NCBI GenBank assembly: GCA_905221605.1
Contig: CAJNDS010001113.1
Coordinates: forward strand, 1,319,163-1,383,162
DNA: 64,000 nucleotides
Source of the DNA: Symbiodinium natans
Taxonomy: Eukaryota > Sar > Dinophyceae > Suessiales > Symbiodiniaceae
Direction: 5' to 3'
Shown: positions 1-10,200 of the stretch, piece by piece
Layout of the letters: every line of letters begins with the position of its first letter
How positions within the stretch are numbered: the stretch's first letter is position 1
Program-made: the position numbers and the translations under genes
Notes under the pieces: generated by a model
The model's input: only the letters and a program-made list of their open reading frames with translations
Databases searched by the model: none
Told to the model about the DNA's origin: nothing

Positions 1-1830
1 CGATGGCAAGGTCACCTTCCCTACTCAAGCCTAACCTGAGCTAAAAACAAACTGTGACGCAAGACGCCGGCTTGACATGAAACTCACTTTTTCAAACGTG
101 CATGGATGCGAATGGTCGTAAACCCGACAACACTGCACTTGCACGGACATCCTGTTGGTGACGCCGTCACCTCCCAACCCAGACTGCAATTGACCTCGCG
201 GCGGCGCCGAATGCTTGACTGCTTGGACTCGCGCATAAGTCAGAGTTCAGCGGTTCTGTCAATGGTTGGGTGGTGCGTTGGAATTCATGCTGCCAGCCTC
301 AGCTGCAGTCTCCAGAGAACCCGTGCTGGCTAGCAAAGCCTGCCGCCCCTCTGACCCTCCTGTGCGCTTGCGTGTCAGCCATGCTCGCAGCCGCGCAACT
401 GTTCAACTAAATTTCTCACACGCGCTGGTTATAGTGTCCTGCGACTTTGGCACACCTGACAAAAAAGAAGGCGGGGGTCACCTTAGCTTACGGCTCGGAA
501 GCCGCAGACGGAACTCTTGTTGAGAATCCTGAGCGGACTGCGTGGGCTTGGCGACCAAAACTCGACGGCCATGTCGCACGCAACCTGCAGACCCAACCTT
601 ACCTGGCGCAGACAGTCTGAGACATCCTGCTCCAGCCGCTAGTTGAGGTGATATGTAATCATCGGCAAACCCCGACCGACCCCGCTCTGAGAAATCATAC
701 AGTAGGACTTGCAGTATGCCAAGCCGGCGGAGCGAAGAGTCCAACCCGCAAGCCTTGAGGCATCTGCGGCGAAGCGCGAGACTACGGAGGACAGATGTGC
801 ATATAGATGTAGCTTCAAGTAACCCGACACGACCCTCCCTGACCCGCCCCAGCGCAGGAACCCGAAGCATCGGGAATGGCAGCTGCGAGCTACAGCAACA
901 AGTCAACAGAGGCTCATTCAGCTTGCCTTGTCGCCGGGTCGTCTAGGTCTTTCGAGAAGAAAAACACAAGGTACACCTGTAGTGCAAGACATGTGACGTT
1001 AACGAATCAGACCTGACCTGCACCTAGGCACCATTAGCGCAGGAAGCCGTGGCCTCCGGAATCTGCAAGCGCATGTAACGTCAAGCAACCTGATCCGACT
1101 CTCCTAACCCGCCTCGGCGCAGGAAGCCAAGGCATCTGGAATGGCAGCTGACGACCGCGTGTCAGCTGAGGCCCCTTATAAGCCAGCCCAAGGGTCCGGC
1201 TTGTCCAAGGCCGTCGGGAGGAAAAAACAAGGTGCAACTTCTTGCGAAGACATGTGTCCTCAATGAACACGGAGACCCTTCAACCCTGTGCACCTGTTGC
1301 TGTGGCAACGAAGGAAGCCACGGCGTCGGGAATGTCCGCTGCGTGTGACGATTCCATATGGCCCAGGGCAGTCGGGAGCAAATAAAAATAACCTGAAGTA
1401 ATCCGACTTGACCCTACCTGACCCGCCTCAGCGCAGGAGGCCACAGCATCAGGATCGGCTGCTGCGAGCGACAACCCGCAGTCTACGGAGGCCTTTTGTG
1501 CCGACCTTGGGCTCGCCGAGCCGACCCGGCCTTGCCCATATCACCGCAGGAAGCCACGGCATCGGGAATGGCCCCTGCGGGGGACGAGCAAGTGTCAACG
1601 GAGGCCCATTCTGACAATGTTGGGTCCGTGTTGTCCGAGGGCTTTCAGGAAGAAAAAAAAGGTGCAACTTGTTCCGACCTAACCCTCCAGCAGTGTGCCT
1701 CAGCAGTATGGTGGCTTTTGCTTCAGAAGCTCCGTCTCGTGATCTTATTTTGTGCCTCAGACGCACCGTGGCCTTTGGAGCGCAGTGACAGCGAGATGAC
1801 ACACGACACACCCCCCATCCTGCCCTGAAC
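1..1830. repeat. Degenerate long tandem/dispersed repeat
   Basis: A recognisable block recurs with heavy divergence near 840, 1040, 1110, 1310, 1430 and 1545. Its core reads CGCAGGAAGCCACGGCATC followed by GGGAATGGC, usually preceded by ACCCGCCTCAG. Parts downstream also recur, including a run of GGAGGAAAAAACAAGGTGCAACTT type (near 1215 and 1650). Spacing is irregular, about 70-250 bp. The ORFs here (up to 142 codons) lie on both strands and follow the repeat, so I do not call genes. No telomere-type heptamer arrays occur here. Confidence 0.6.
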
Positions 1831-2160
1831 CTGCGCTGACCTCACCTGCGTGCTGCCTCGCCCGACAGCAAGTAGCCCGACGTGAACTCCCCAGGACTGT
1901 CCACCTAACCTAGTCCATCTGCGAACCCTGCTGCATGTCCTTCCTTTCCCCTACAACCTGACACGACCTAACCCGACCTAATCTAGACAGCAAGTAGCCC
2001 TAAGTGAGGTTGCACAGCCGCTCAACCCAACCTGACCTGTTCCTGAAACAGGCCTGATGTCACTGATATCCAAAGTAACTTCACCTAAGCCAACATTGCC
2101 CGGCCCTACATTACCTAATCCAACCAGACCTGAGCTGACATAACGCGACTGCACCTAACC
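1831..2160. other. CCTAACCTGA-rich degenerate sequence
   Basis: This stretch is built from loosely repeated words such as CCTAACC, GACCTGA and CCCGACCTAA. The phrase ACAGCAAGTAGCCC occurs twice, near 1866 and 1988. Similar words appear at the very start of the window. No coding signal or RNA gene is visible. Confidence 0.45.
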
Positions 2161-2583
2161 CTGCCTAGCCTTTCTGAACCCGACCTATACTAACCCCTGT
2201 TCGACAGGAAGCAGCCGACGACCGCCTGAGTGAGGGTCGCTTCGCGTAGGCTGCGCAATGGGAGTACCTGGAGCAATGTAAACCAGCCCGGTCAAGTATG
2301 CCGGTAGGTTTTGTACTAGGATGAAGTCCGCGCGCGAAGCGGTGCCCCCCGTAGTGCTTACATGAGAGGCGGTCGCCGCAAAGCCTTGACTGAACCTGGA
2401 CAACAAAAACACGGGCTGGCACTTTGTCCGGAACTTGGGTGGGCTTAGTCCGCTCGTGTGCATCTCCTGGCGTAGGTAGGGTTTGCGGCGGAGCCCTTCC
2501 TTCCACAGGGTTGAGGCGGGCTTCAGGTTAGGTTGCCTCGGGTCTGGCCAGGGCCTGAGCGGTTCTTCCGGACTTGCTCTGGT
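2161..2583. other. Unique sequence without a supported gene
   Basis: A minus-strand ORF runs through 2185-2730 but enters the 21-bp array downstream and shows no recognisable domain. I see no exon-like island, RNA gene or inverted repeat here. Confidence 0.3.
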
Positions 2584-2784
2584 TTTGGTGCTGCGACCAG
2601 TGTTTATGGTGACGGGCGAGCATGGGTTTGGTGACTGGCAAGCATGGGCTTGGTGACTGCTCCTGTGTCGTTTGGTGTCAGCCTTGGTGCACTTGGTGAC
2701 TGGAAAAATTCCGTTTGGTGACTCAAACATGGTTTTGGTGACGCAGGGGGGTGGTTTGGTGATGTGGGCGGTTGGTTTGGTGAC
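2584..2784. repeat. 21-bp-period array on TTTGGTGAC
   Basis: The 9-mer TTTGGTGAC, or a one- or two-base variant, starts at 2584, 2605, 2627, 2649, 2671, 2692, 2714, 2734, 2755 and 2776. Steps are 20-22 bp, close to two helical turns. The 12-13 bp between cores are poorly conserved. On the minus strand the array is read as a loose heptapeptide, but the 20- and 22-bp steps break the frame, so coding is unlikely. Confidence 0.8.
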
Positions 2785-3930
2785 AGTTTTGTTTTGCTAC
2801 CGGGCAGGCAGGGCGCTAGCAATCGACCCAAGATGCAATGCTGAATTTAACCTTGTTTTCACTGTCTGGGCAAAGTGGACTACTACGCAAAATCCTCATT
2901 CCGAACCGATTCAGTGTTGGTTGCAAGCATTTTTACTCTTTCTGCGCATCGGAGGACACAAAGCTCATTCTGTTCAACAAGCAGATTTTATCGGATGTGC
3001 TCTGTACAAATTTCGCACGCTCTCCATGAAGCTGCTCAAGTTTTCTTGGATGCACAGTGAACAACTGTAAGAATTTCTTGACTTTCAGTCTCAGCCTTAC
3101 AAATGGATTGACAATTTTCGTTTCGATCTCACATTTCCCAGTAACCTCTTTTTCGTTCCTGCCTGGGATTTGCAACGTACTTGCAGAAATCTTTCTCTTC
3201 TGCTTGCAAGCGCAAACTGTGATTGAGCAAGGTGTCAACTGTCACATCATACGCATTCCGCCGCAGGCCTTTCTTGACGCAGTTTCTGGAAAAGCTGTCA
3301 ACTTCAAGACAAAGATCTTCCTCCTGCATGGCCCACCTTTCGAATAAACGGCAAGTTCGCCGCCCACCTGGCTTACACAGGTATCGGATTGCAAGCTTTT
3401 GCCTATGCAGCTTCAAGAAATTACTTGCATTTCGCAATTGCCCCTCTCAACTTGGTGCAACATGGATTCTGTTGACATCAGGTGCAAATTGCGTGGCATC
3501 ACGAAAAGGTTCATTGCGGCCAAAAGAAGATATGAATGCTTCAAGAAACATTTTCTCAGGGTTATGGAGCTTGCTCACATTGACGAAGCACGCCTTCCTC
3601 ACATCCTTTCCTTTGATTGGACAATGGATTTCCGTTGTCAGTCCTGTAAGCGACAAATTTTCTTCTGCAAAGCTCCTGACATGCTTCAATATTTTTGCTT
3701 CAAAGCTGTGCCGCTTGATGCACGCACTATCGCTGATCGGGTTCAACGCTTTGATGAAAGCATTGACTCTGTCCTTGCGAAGCTTAACCATTGATCGGTA
3801 AATTCACGTCCTCGACCATGATGTTGTATGCTTGCTAGCCGTGCTTAGTACAAATCTAAGCTGTCTCACCTTCATATGACTGACGACCTCGAGTCCGCAG
3901 CGCAAGAAACAAAAACCCTACTTCATAGAA
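2785..3930. other. Unique, repeat-poor DNA upstream of the telomere-repeat mosaic
   Basis: AT content is more even here than in the flanks, and short ORFs overlap on both strands (for example 2672-3070, 3057-3347, 3223-3801). No domain is recognisable in any of them apart from the uncertain ORF at 3399-3794. The first telomere-type words (AAACCCTA, CCCTAAACC) appear from about 3930. Confidence 0.4.
3399..3794 (+). CDS. Hypothetical protein (131 codons), uncertain
   Basis: I do not recognise this ORF. The first ATG is at 3399; a second, at 3464, would give a 110-residue protein beginning MDSVDIRCKL. The product is basic in its first third (KLRGITKRFIAAKRRYE) and carries Cys residues in the form CQSCKRQIFFC. 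It is flanked by unique DNA (2785-3930) without telomere-type repeats, so it is compositionally unlike the rest of the window. An antisense ORF of 114 codons covers the same bases (3447-3791), which weakens the case for either. It could be a single exon of a larger gene or chance. Confidence 0.3.
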   Translation: MPMQLQEITCISQLPLSTWCNMDSVDIRCKLRGITKRFIAAKRRYECFKKHFLRVMELAHIDEARLPHILSFDWTMDFRCQSCKRQIFFCKAPDMLQYFCFKAVPLDARTIADRVQRFDESIDSVLAKLNH

Positions 3931-4188
3931 GCCCTAAACCCTGGACCCTAATCCCTGAACTCTAAGCCCAAATGTTGGGAACACCCCCTTATGGGTCTAT
4001 GTCTATGCGGACATCTTCACTTCGCCAACCATCGTCCTTCAAGCGGTTTAAGCCCTAAGCCCTGAACCCCAGTTTAGGGTTTGGGGGCTTAGGGTTTAGG
4101 GTTTGGGGTTAAGGGTTTAGGGTTTTGGGTTTAGGGATGTTTAGGGTTTCGGGCTGCCCTGCTTCAACGTGCCCATGAAGCCTCCAAG

Positions 4189-4271
4189 AAGGTGTTGCAG
4201 CCCGCGTGGTCCCCGGGCGGCGTGCTGCACTTCATTGCAGATACTTCGGACTGGTGGCGCTCTGGCGACAG
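4189..4271 (+). CDS. S9 peptidase exon 1 of those visible (propeller blade)
   Basis: It translates as [20 protein letters not shown] then DWW, the blade motif [21 protein letters not shown] of the family. The donor is probably GT at 4272 (ACAG/GTTTTAGGG), so the intron begins almost directly with a telomere-type word. The acceptor AG could be 4187-4188 or 4190-4191. The next intron (4272-4695) holds both array orientations and a run of 9 G near 4515. Confidence 0.75.
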
Positions 4272-7200
4272 GTTTTAGGGTTCGATCGGGAAATCTCCCA
4301 GGGAGCCCCCCATAGATCTATTTTTTTCAGTATACCTTCAGTATACACTACAGGTTTCCCCACCATGAACTCCAGAATATTTTCGATCAGGGGGTGCTGG
4401 GCTCTCCACACAACCCTAAGTTACCCTAAGCAGCCCTCAGCCCTAAACCCTTACGAACGGCTCGGACACAGAAGTTGCGCCTTTCTGCACATTATAGACA
4501 AAAAATGCAGAAGCGGGGGGGGGGATAAACGCTAAACCCTAAACCCTAAACCCTAAGCTCTGCCATTCTTCATGTTCCACTTACAGTGTTACAGGCTTAA
4601 CTCTGCCATTTTTCAATTTCTACTTAGCTTTGAAATAAGAAGTTTAGGGTTTTTGGGGCTGACTCTGAGCTCAGTCGTCAAAGGGCCTCTTGGAGCTTGG
4701 AATATGTGGAGCCCGAGCCCCTACAGGAGGGTGCGGCGAGTGAGGGCGCGGGCGCTGCAGCCGCGCAAGTGGATGGCGAGGACAGTGAAGCAATCGACAC
4801 CTGGTGGGGCAAACTCCTGCGAAAGCTGAGGAGACAGTCGAGATGGAGACACCAGCAAAGAAGCAGAGAACGGGGGCGACTTCTTTGGCCTCTAGAGAGA
4901 TCCGCCCCCGGATCCACGGGTGTGTACAAAGGGCCTGGGACTTCGTGGCACAATATGGGGGTAAGGGGGGGCTCGAAAATAGACCCTAAAGAGTAGGATT
5001 TACTTATAAGCAGGACCCCGATATGGTACACCGAATACCGGAAACTCCCATGTGGAGCTCTTCTCCGCTTCACACCTTCAAAGTTCTGGGCCCTCTGCAC
5101 CATGCCGACTTACGTCCATCTATCCCTGTAGGGTTTGTAGGGCTTTAGGGTTTAGGGGTTTAGGGTTTCGGTTTCAGGGTTTTGGGTTATGCGCTTTCCC
5201 ACCCTGAAACCGCAACACCCACCACTCTGGCACCAAAGTGCTCGTTTCCCCGATCCCAGCCTCGATCTTCCCTATCCCTAAACCCTAAACCCTAAAGCCT
5301 CGATCCAACCTCCACGAGGAACCTCTACACCTACGGCCCTGAGGGCGTTGTGCCGTTACTGGCCAAGGAAGGTTTAGGGTTTAGGGGGTAGGGTCTGTAT
5401 CACAAAGCTGCAAGGTTCGGGTTCAGGAGCCTGAGTTGAGTTGAGTTCAGTGTTCTAGGGTTTAGGGTTTAGGGTTTAGGGTTTAGGGTTTAGGGTTTAG
5501 GGTTTAGGGTTTAGGGTTTAGGGTTTAGGGTTTAGGGTTTAGGGTTACGGTTTAGGGTTTAGGTTTTAGGGTTTAGGGTTTAGGGTTTAGGGTTTAGGGT
5601 CTTTCCAGTGTCGACCCGAGCCGCTCCTTACTGTGTGAGGCGATGGCCCTGGGACTTCTGAGACTGTTGAGTTGACACCCTAAACCCTAAACCCTAAACC
5701 CTAAATCCTAAACCCTAAACCCTAAACCCTAAACCCTAAACCCTAAACCCTAAACCCTAAACCCTAAACCCTAAACCCTAACCCTAAACCCTAAACCCTA
5801 AACCCTAAACCCTAAACCCTAAACCCCCAAATAGTAGGATTCCCTTAGAACAAGGATCCCAATAATCTGCCCCTAATGTCGGAAACCCTCACAGAAGTTG
5901 CGGGACCTGCGAACACACACCCTCGTTTCCCACTATAGGGGTCGGAATAGTACAAACCCTATTCTAATCAGTAAGGCCGCTAACCCTTAACTGTAAACCA
6001 TACACTCCAAAACCCTATTCTAATTATTCGGGGCCCTAAGCCCTAAACCCTAAACCCGAAACACCAAATCCTTCTTCTAGTTACTAATTATTAAGGCAAC
6101 ACTCTATTCTGCCCTGGGAGGATGCCGAGTTTGCGGGGGCCGCACCCGGCTGGCAGCTGGGCCAGCAGATCCTTGGAACGAAAGGCTCGGAGTACTCTAA
6201 ACCCTAAACCGTACGTAAGACCCAGGAGAGATAGCAACTGCCGTCGCCACCGTAACTAGGTAGGCTCTCGGGGATACCTTGTATTTCCCCCCCTAAACCC
6301 GAAGCCCCCACATTTAGCACAAAGGTTTGGCTGTTCTAAGGAGCTCAAGACTCTATTTCAAGATAGCCACTACCGAAAGCCCTAGACCCTAAGCCCCTAA
6401 GCCCTTTACACGGTTTACCCTTGAAGGCCTCAACTTTGGGCGTATAAGGTTTAGGGTTTAGGGTTTAGGGTTTAGGGTTTAGGGTTTAGGGTTTAGGGTT
6501 TAGGGTTTAGGGTTTAGGGTTTAGGGTTTAGGGTTTAGGAATCTGGGCCTTCGAGTTTAGGCCTTTACGCCCTTCAATCCCTACAACCTACGCCCTAAAT
6601 CGCACTACGCCGAGCTCGAGATACCCAACATGTTCGTGAAGGATTGATCAGAGAGCCTACGGAATGAACCTTGAACCATAATATGGATTCCTGTGTAATC
6701 TAACACCCTAAACCCTGAGCCCTAAACCCTAAACCGTAACCCTAAACCCTAAACCCTGAGCCCTAAACCCTAAACCCTAAACCCTAAACCCTAAACCCTA
6801 AACCCTAAACCCTAAACCCTAAACCCTAAACCCGACACCCTAAACCCGAATTAAGGCTGCATTCTGCTGCTTGGGGAGGCGCAAAGGAGTGAGGCAATAA
6901 GGCAACATGGCACCCCTGCATCCCACCCCCCCCCTCAGAGGCACGAGACTTCGGCCACTGGACAAATAGGGATTAGGGTTTAGGGTTTGGGATTTAGGGT
7001 TTAGGGTTCAGGGTTTAGGGTTTAGGTTTGCCATTTTTGGTTTCGCCCGCCAGTCCATTTAAGGGACGTTACTTGGTCCCTTTCCTTTTTCTGTTCTTGA
7101 AACATCTCACATTGAAACCGGATATGGTAAAAGAAACAGAACTACAAATCAGAGCATGATATGTACCGAGAGGCTCTTATGTTAAAAACCTTCAGAAAAC

Positions 7201-10200
7201 TTCCTTACAAATTAAAACTTCCTACGCAGACAAGCGCCGTGTAGCGTCCTTTCTGTTCTCTGAAGTGTGCGCCCTCGGGTATCCAAGGGGTATATTCTGG
7301 GATGTTCCCCCTTTTCCTAACAGTCCTGTAGGGGGCACTATAATACCCAATAAGGACTGTTAGATTAAGGGTGAACATCCCAAGGAATAATTGGTTTCCA
7401 AATTTTGCAGTACCGGCCCACACTGAGGGCCCTTTCCCCTACCCGAAGCCATTGGAGTTTAGGGTTTAGGGTTTAGGGTTTAGGTTTCGGGTACTGAAAG
7501 CTCAAGCTTTCTTGCAGGGTGATAGGAAGGGTAGGTATGGTTAGAACCCGATTTAGGGTACTTCCAACCCAGCTGATAAGTGCCCATAATCCCCCAAGTA
7601 CGGTCTGAGGAACTACTGCTTCCTTGTCGACGGCAGCTGTGTCGCTTGTGCCTGAGACAGCAGATAACGATCAGGACGGCTTCGAAATTTGCAGTGGGCA
7701 TTGTGAGAATGGTGTCTTCGGAACTATGGAGCCCTACACCCTAAACCCTAAACCCTAAACCCTAAACCCCTAAACCCCTAAACCCCTGAACCCCTGAACC
7801 CTGAACCCTCAACCCTAAACCCTAAACCCTAAACCCTAAACCCTGAACCCTAAACCCTAAACCCTAAACCCTAAACCCTAAACCCTTCCTCGATTCCGCA
7901 GCAGGCTTCTCGGACAGCGACCGCGGCGCCAGCCGATTGGTGCGCCTTTCCGAGGGCAGCGCCAAAGAGTGCCCTGCATCATGGATTTAGGGTTTAGGGT
8001 TTAGGCTTTAGGGTTTAGGGTTTAGGGTTTAGGGTTTAGGAAGCCAGGTGGGCAACTTAAGTAGCCAATTTGTTACAAGAATGCAGCCATGCCTACTTGG
8101 CTGTGCAAATCGTGTCAGATGTAGGAAGACTTCATGGCTCTCACAGAAGTGAAAGGGCTGAGATGTAAGGGACCCCAAATCATCCCCAATAAGGTACCCC
8201 TATTATCGTAAACCCCCCTGTGAGCGAGCAGACTTCACAACGTCGCCCTACACCCTAAACCCAAAACCCTAAACCCTAATTAAACCCTAAACCCGCGAAC
8301 CAAAAGCTCCAGAGGTATGGACAGGAGGAAGGCCTCCCTCGCCATTTCGGCGGCGCCGCCCTGACGCAAAAGCAGGGAAATCCCGCTTTTTGGGTTTAGG
8401 GTTTAGGGTTCGGGCTCCCTTTCTATCCAGCCCTAAACCCTAAAGCTTAAACCCTGAACCCCTAAACCCCAAATCCCCCTAGACGCTTGTCACTTTGAGA
8501 CGGGAGAGAACGAAAAGTAGTAAACAAGTAGTAACAGTTATGTGGGTTGGTGGTTTCTTTAAGTAGGCTTTCTGTTTTGAAGGACACATATTCGGGTTTC
8601 TTATTGGGGTATCTAGGGGCTATATGAAGGTATAAGAGCAACAGATAAAGAGGCCACCGGCCTCATAAAGTCACAGTCAGAAGAGTCGCCGCCTGACTTG
8701 CAGGTCCGTGCAAGTCCCGATGGCAAGACTCTCTACTTCTTGGGTGGGGACCCGGCTACGCCTCCGTTTGTGTTGCTTGGCTTAGGTGTGGGGTTTGTGG
8801 TTTGGGATGGTTTAGGGTTTTGGGTTTAGGCTTGAGGGTCTTTGGCAGCAACAGGTTCTGCCTGGTGCCAGCCCTGCTGTGTTGCAGAATGAGAGCTATC
8901 CCTGAACCCTACACCGTACCCTAAACCCTAAACCCAAAACACCCTCAACCCTAGATGCAAAATGGTGTGGCAGCTTCAACGACTACGCAGGCCCTTTGGG
9001 ACATGGTGCCCGTAACTTTCCTGATAGGAATCTTTCTGAGGCAGCTTGCAGAGGACTTCAAGAGACACTAGAAAGGATCATCTAATTCGAGAACTTGAGC
9101 AAAGGAGCCTGAAGCCTGGAGCGTATTCATCATCGCAAGCCCTATGAGTCCTCTAACCCTCATACACGTCAAAGGTTACGAACCCTGTATGCCTTACAAA
9201 TTGCTGCCAGCCTTAAACCCTAAACCCCAAAACCCGAGACCCTAAACCCTCAACCCCAGACCCTGAACCCGAAACCCCAAACCCTAATCCCTAAACACAA
9301 GCCCTGAACCTAAGGTTCTCCTGGCAGCTGCCAGAAGGCAGTGCAGCCAGCGAAGTCAAGACAATCGCGAGCTCCATGACGCCTGGTCTTGGACCCGGAG
9401 TAGGCCCTTGTTTGCTTTTAGGGTTTAGGGTTTAGGGCTTAGGGTTTAGGGTATAGGGTTTAGAGTTTAGGGTTTTAGGGTTTTAGGGTTTAGGGTCATG
9501 GAGGTTGAATTATGGGCCTCTTTATTGGGTACGGCAGCTATCAAAATAATTACATATATAGGAGTTAGAATTCTTGAATTCGCTTCTAGTTGTAAGCGCT
9601 TGCGAGCGCTGCCGCCTCGGCAGCCGGGCCAATGCGGGGGGGGGGGGGGGGGATTCGGGAGGTTTAGAAGGGGATTGTTGGAGGCGGGGTTGTCAAGGCA
9701 GGCTTGACCGTGAAACGGGCCAGTACTTCCCTAAAAGACCAACCCTAAACGAGGGGCCCACCTGGAAACCCCGGAGGCATCGGATTGGGGCTCCAAGGGG
9801 GGACCACAAGTGCTGGGTTGCGGTTGGGTTTAGGGTTTACAGGTTAAGGGTTTAGGGTTTAGGGTTTAGGGGGAAGGAGGGCAGATCCTGGTCTGCTTGT
9901 TCTAGACGCCTCTCGGCGGGAAGCCGAGGCGTACACCCTAAATTATGCAAGTGTTTTGGGTTGTTCCCCCTGCTTGTACGAACAGTCCTTAATCGGCATT
10001 CTAGTACCTCCGACCTCCGATCATAATCCTTGTTAATGCCTGTTAGTATAAGTAGACTTCTTTCGCAGCAACTCTTACACATTGCGGGTGGACGACAATG
10101 GAGGACCCCCCCCCTCCCCCCAATGTAGAATTTCGGAACCCGCATCTTATTTTTCACAAATGAAGGAAGACTGTGAACTGCTTAATTTTAACGCTACGCG

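Noticed and set aside
2584-2784. CRISPR-like array
   Set aside because: The conserved core is 9 bp with 12-13 bp spacers, far too short, and the genome is eukaryotic with no associated genes.
2185-2831. Minus-strand ORFs with a heptapeptide pattern over the 21-bp array
   Set aside because: The 20- and 22-bp steps break any constant frame, and the two ORFs use different frames.
5456-5826. A true telomere (chromosome end)
   Set aside because: Arrays run in both orientations, are short, and are followed by 58 kb of genes and more arrays. A real end would have one long array in one orientation at the terminus.
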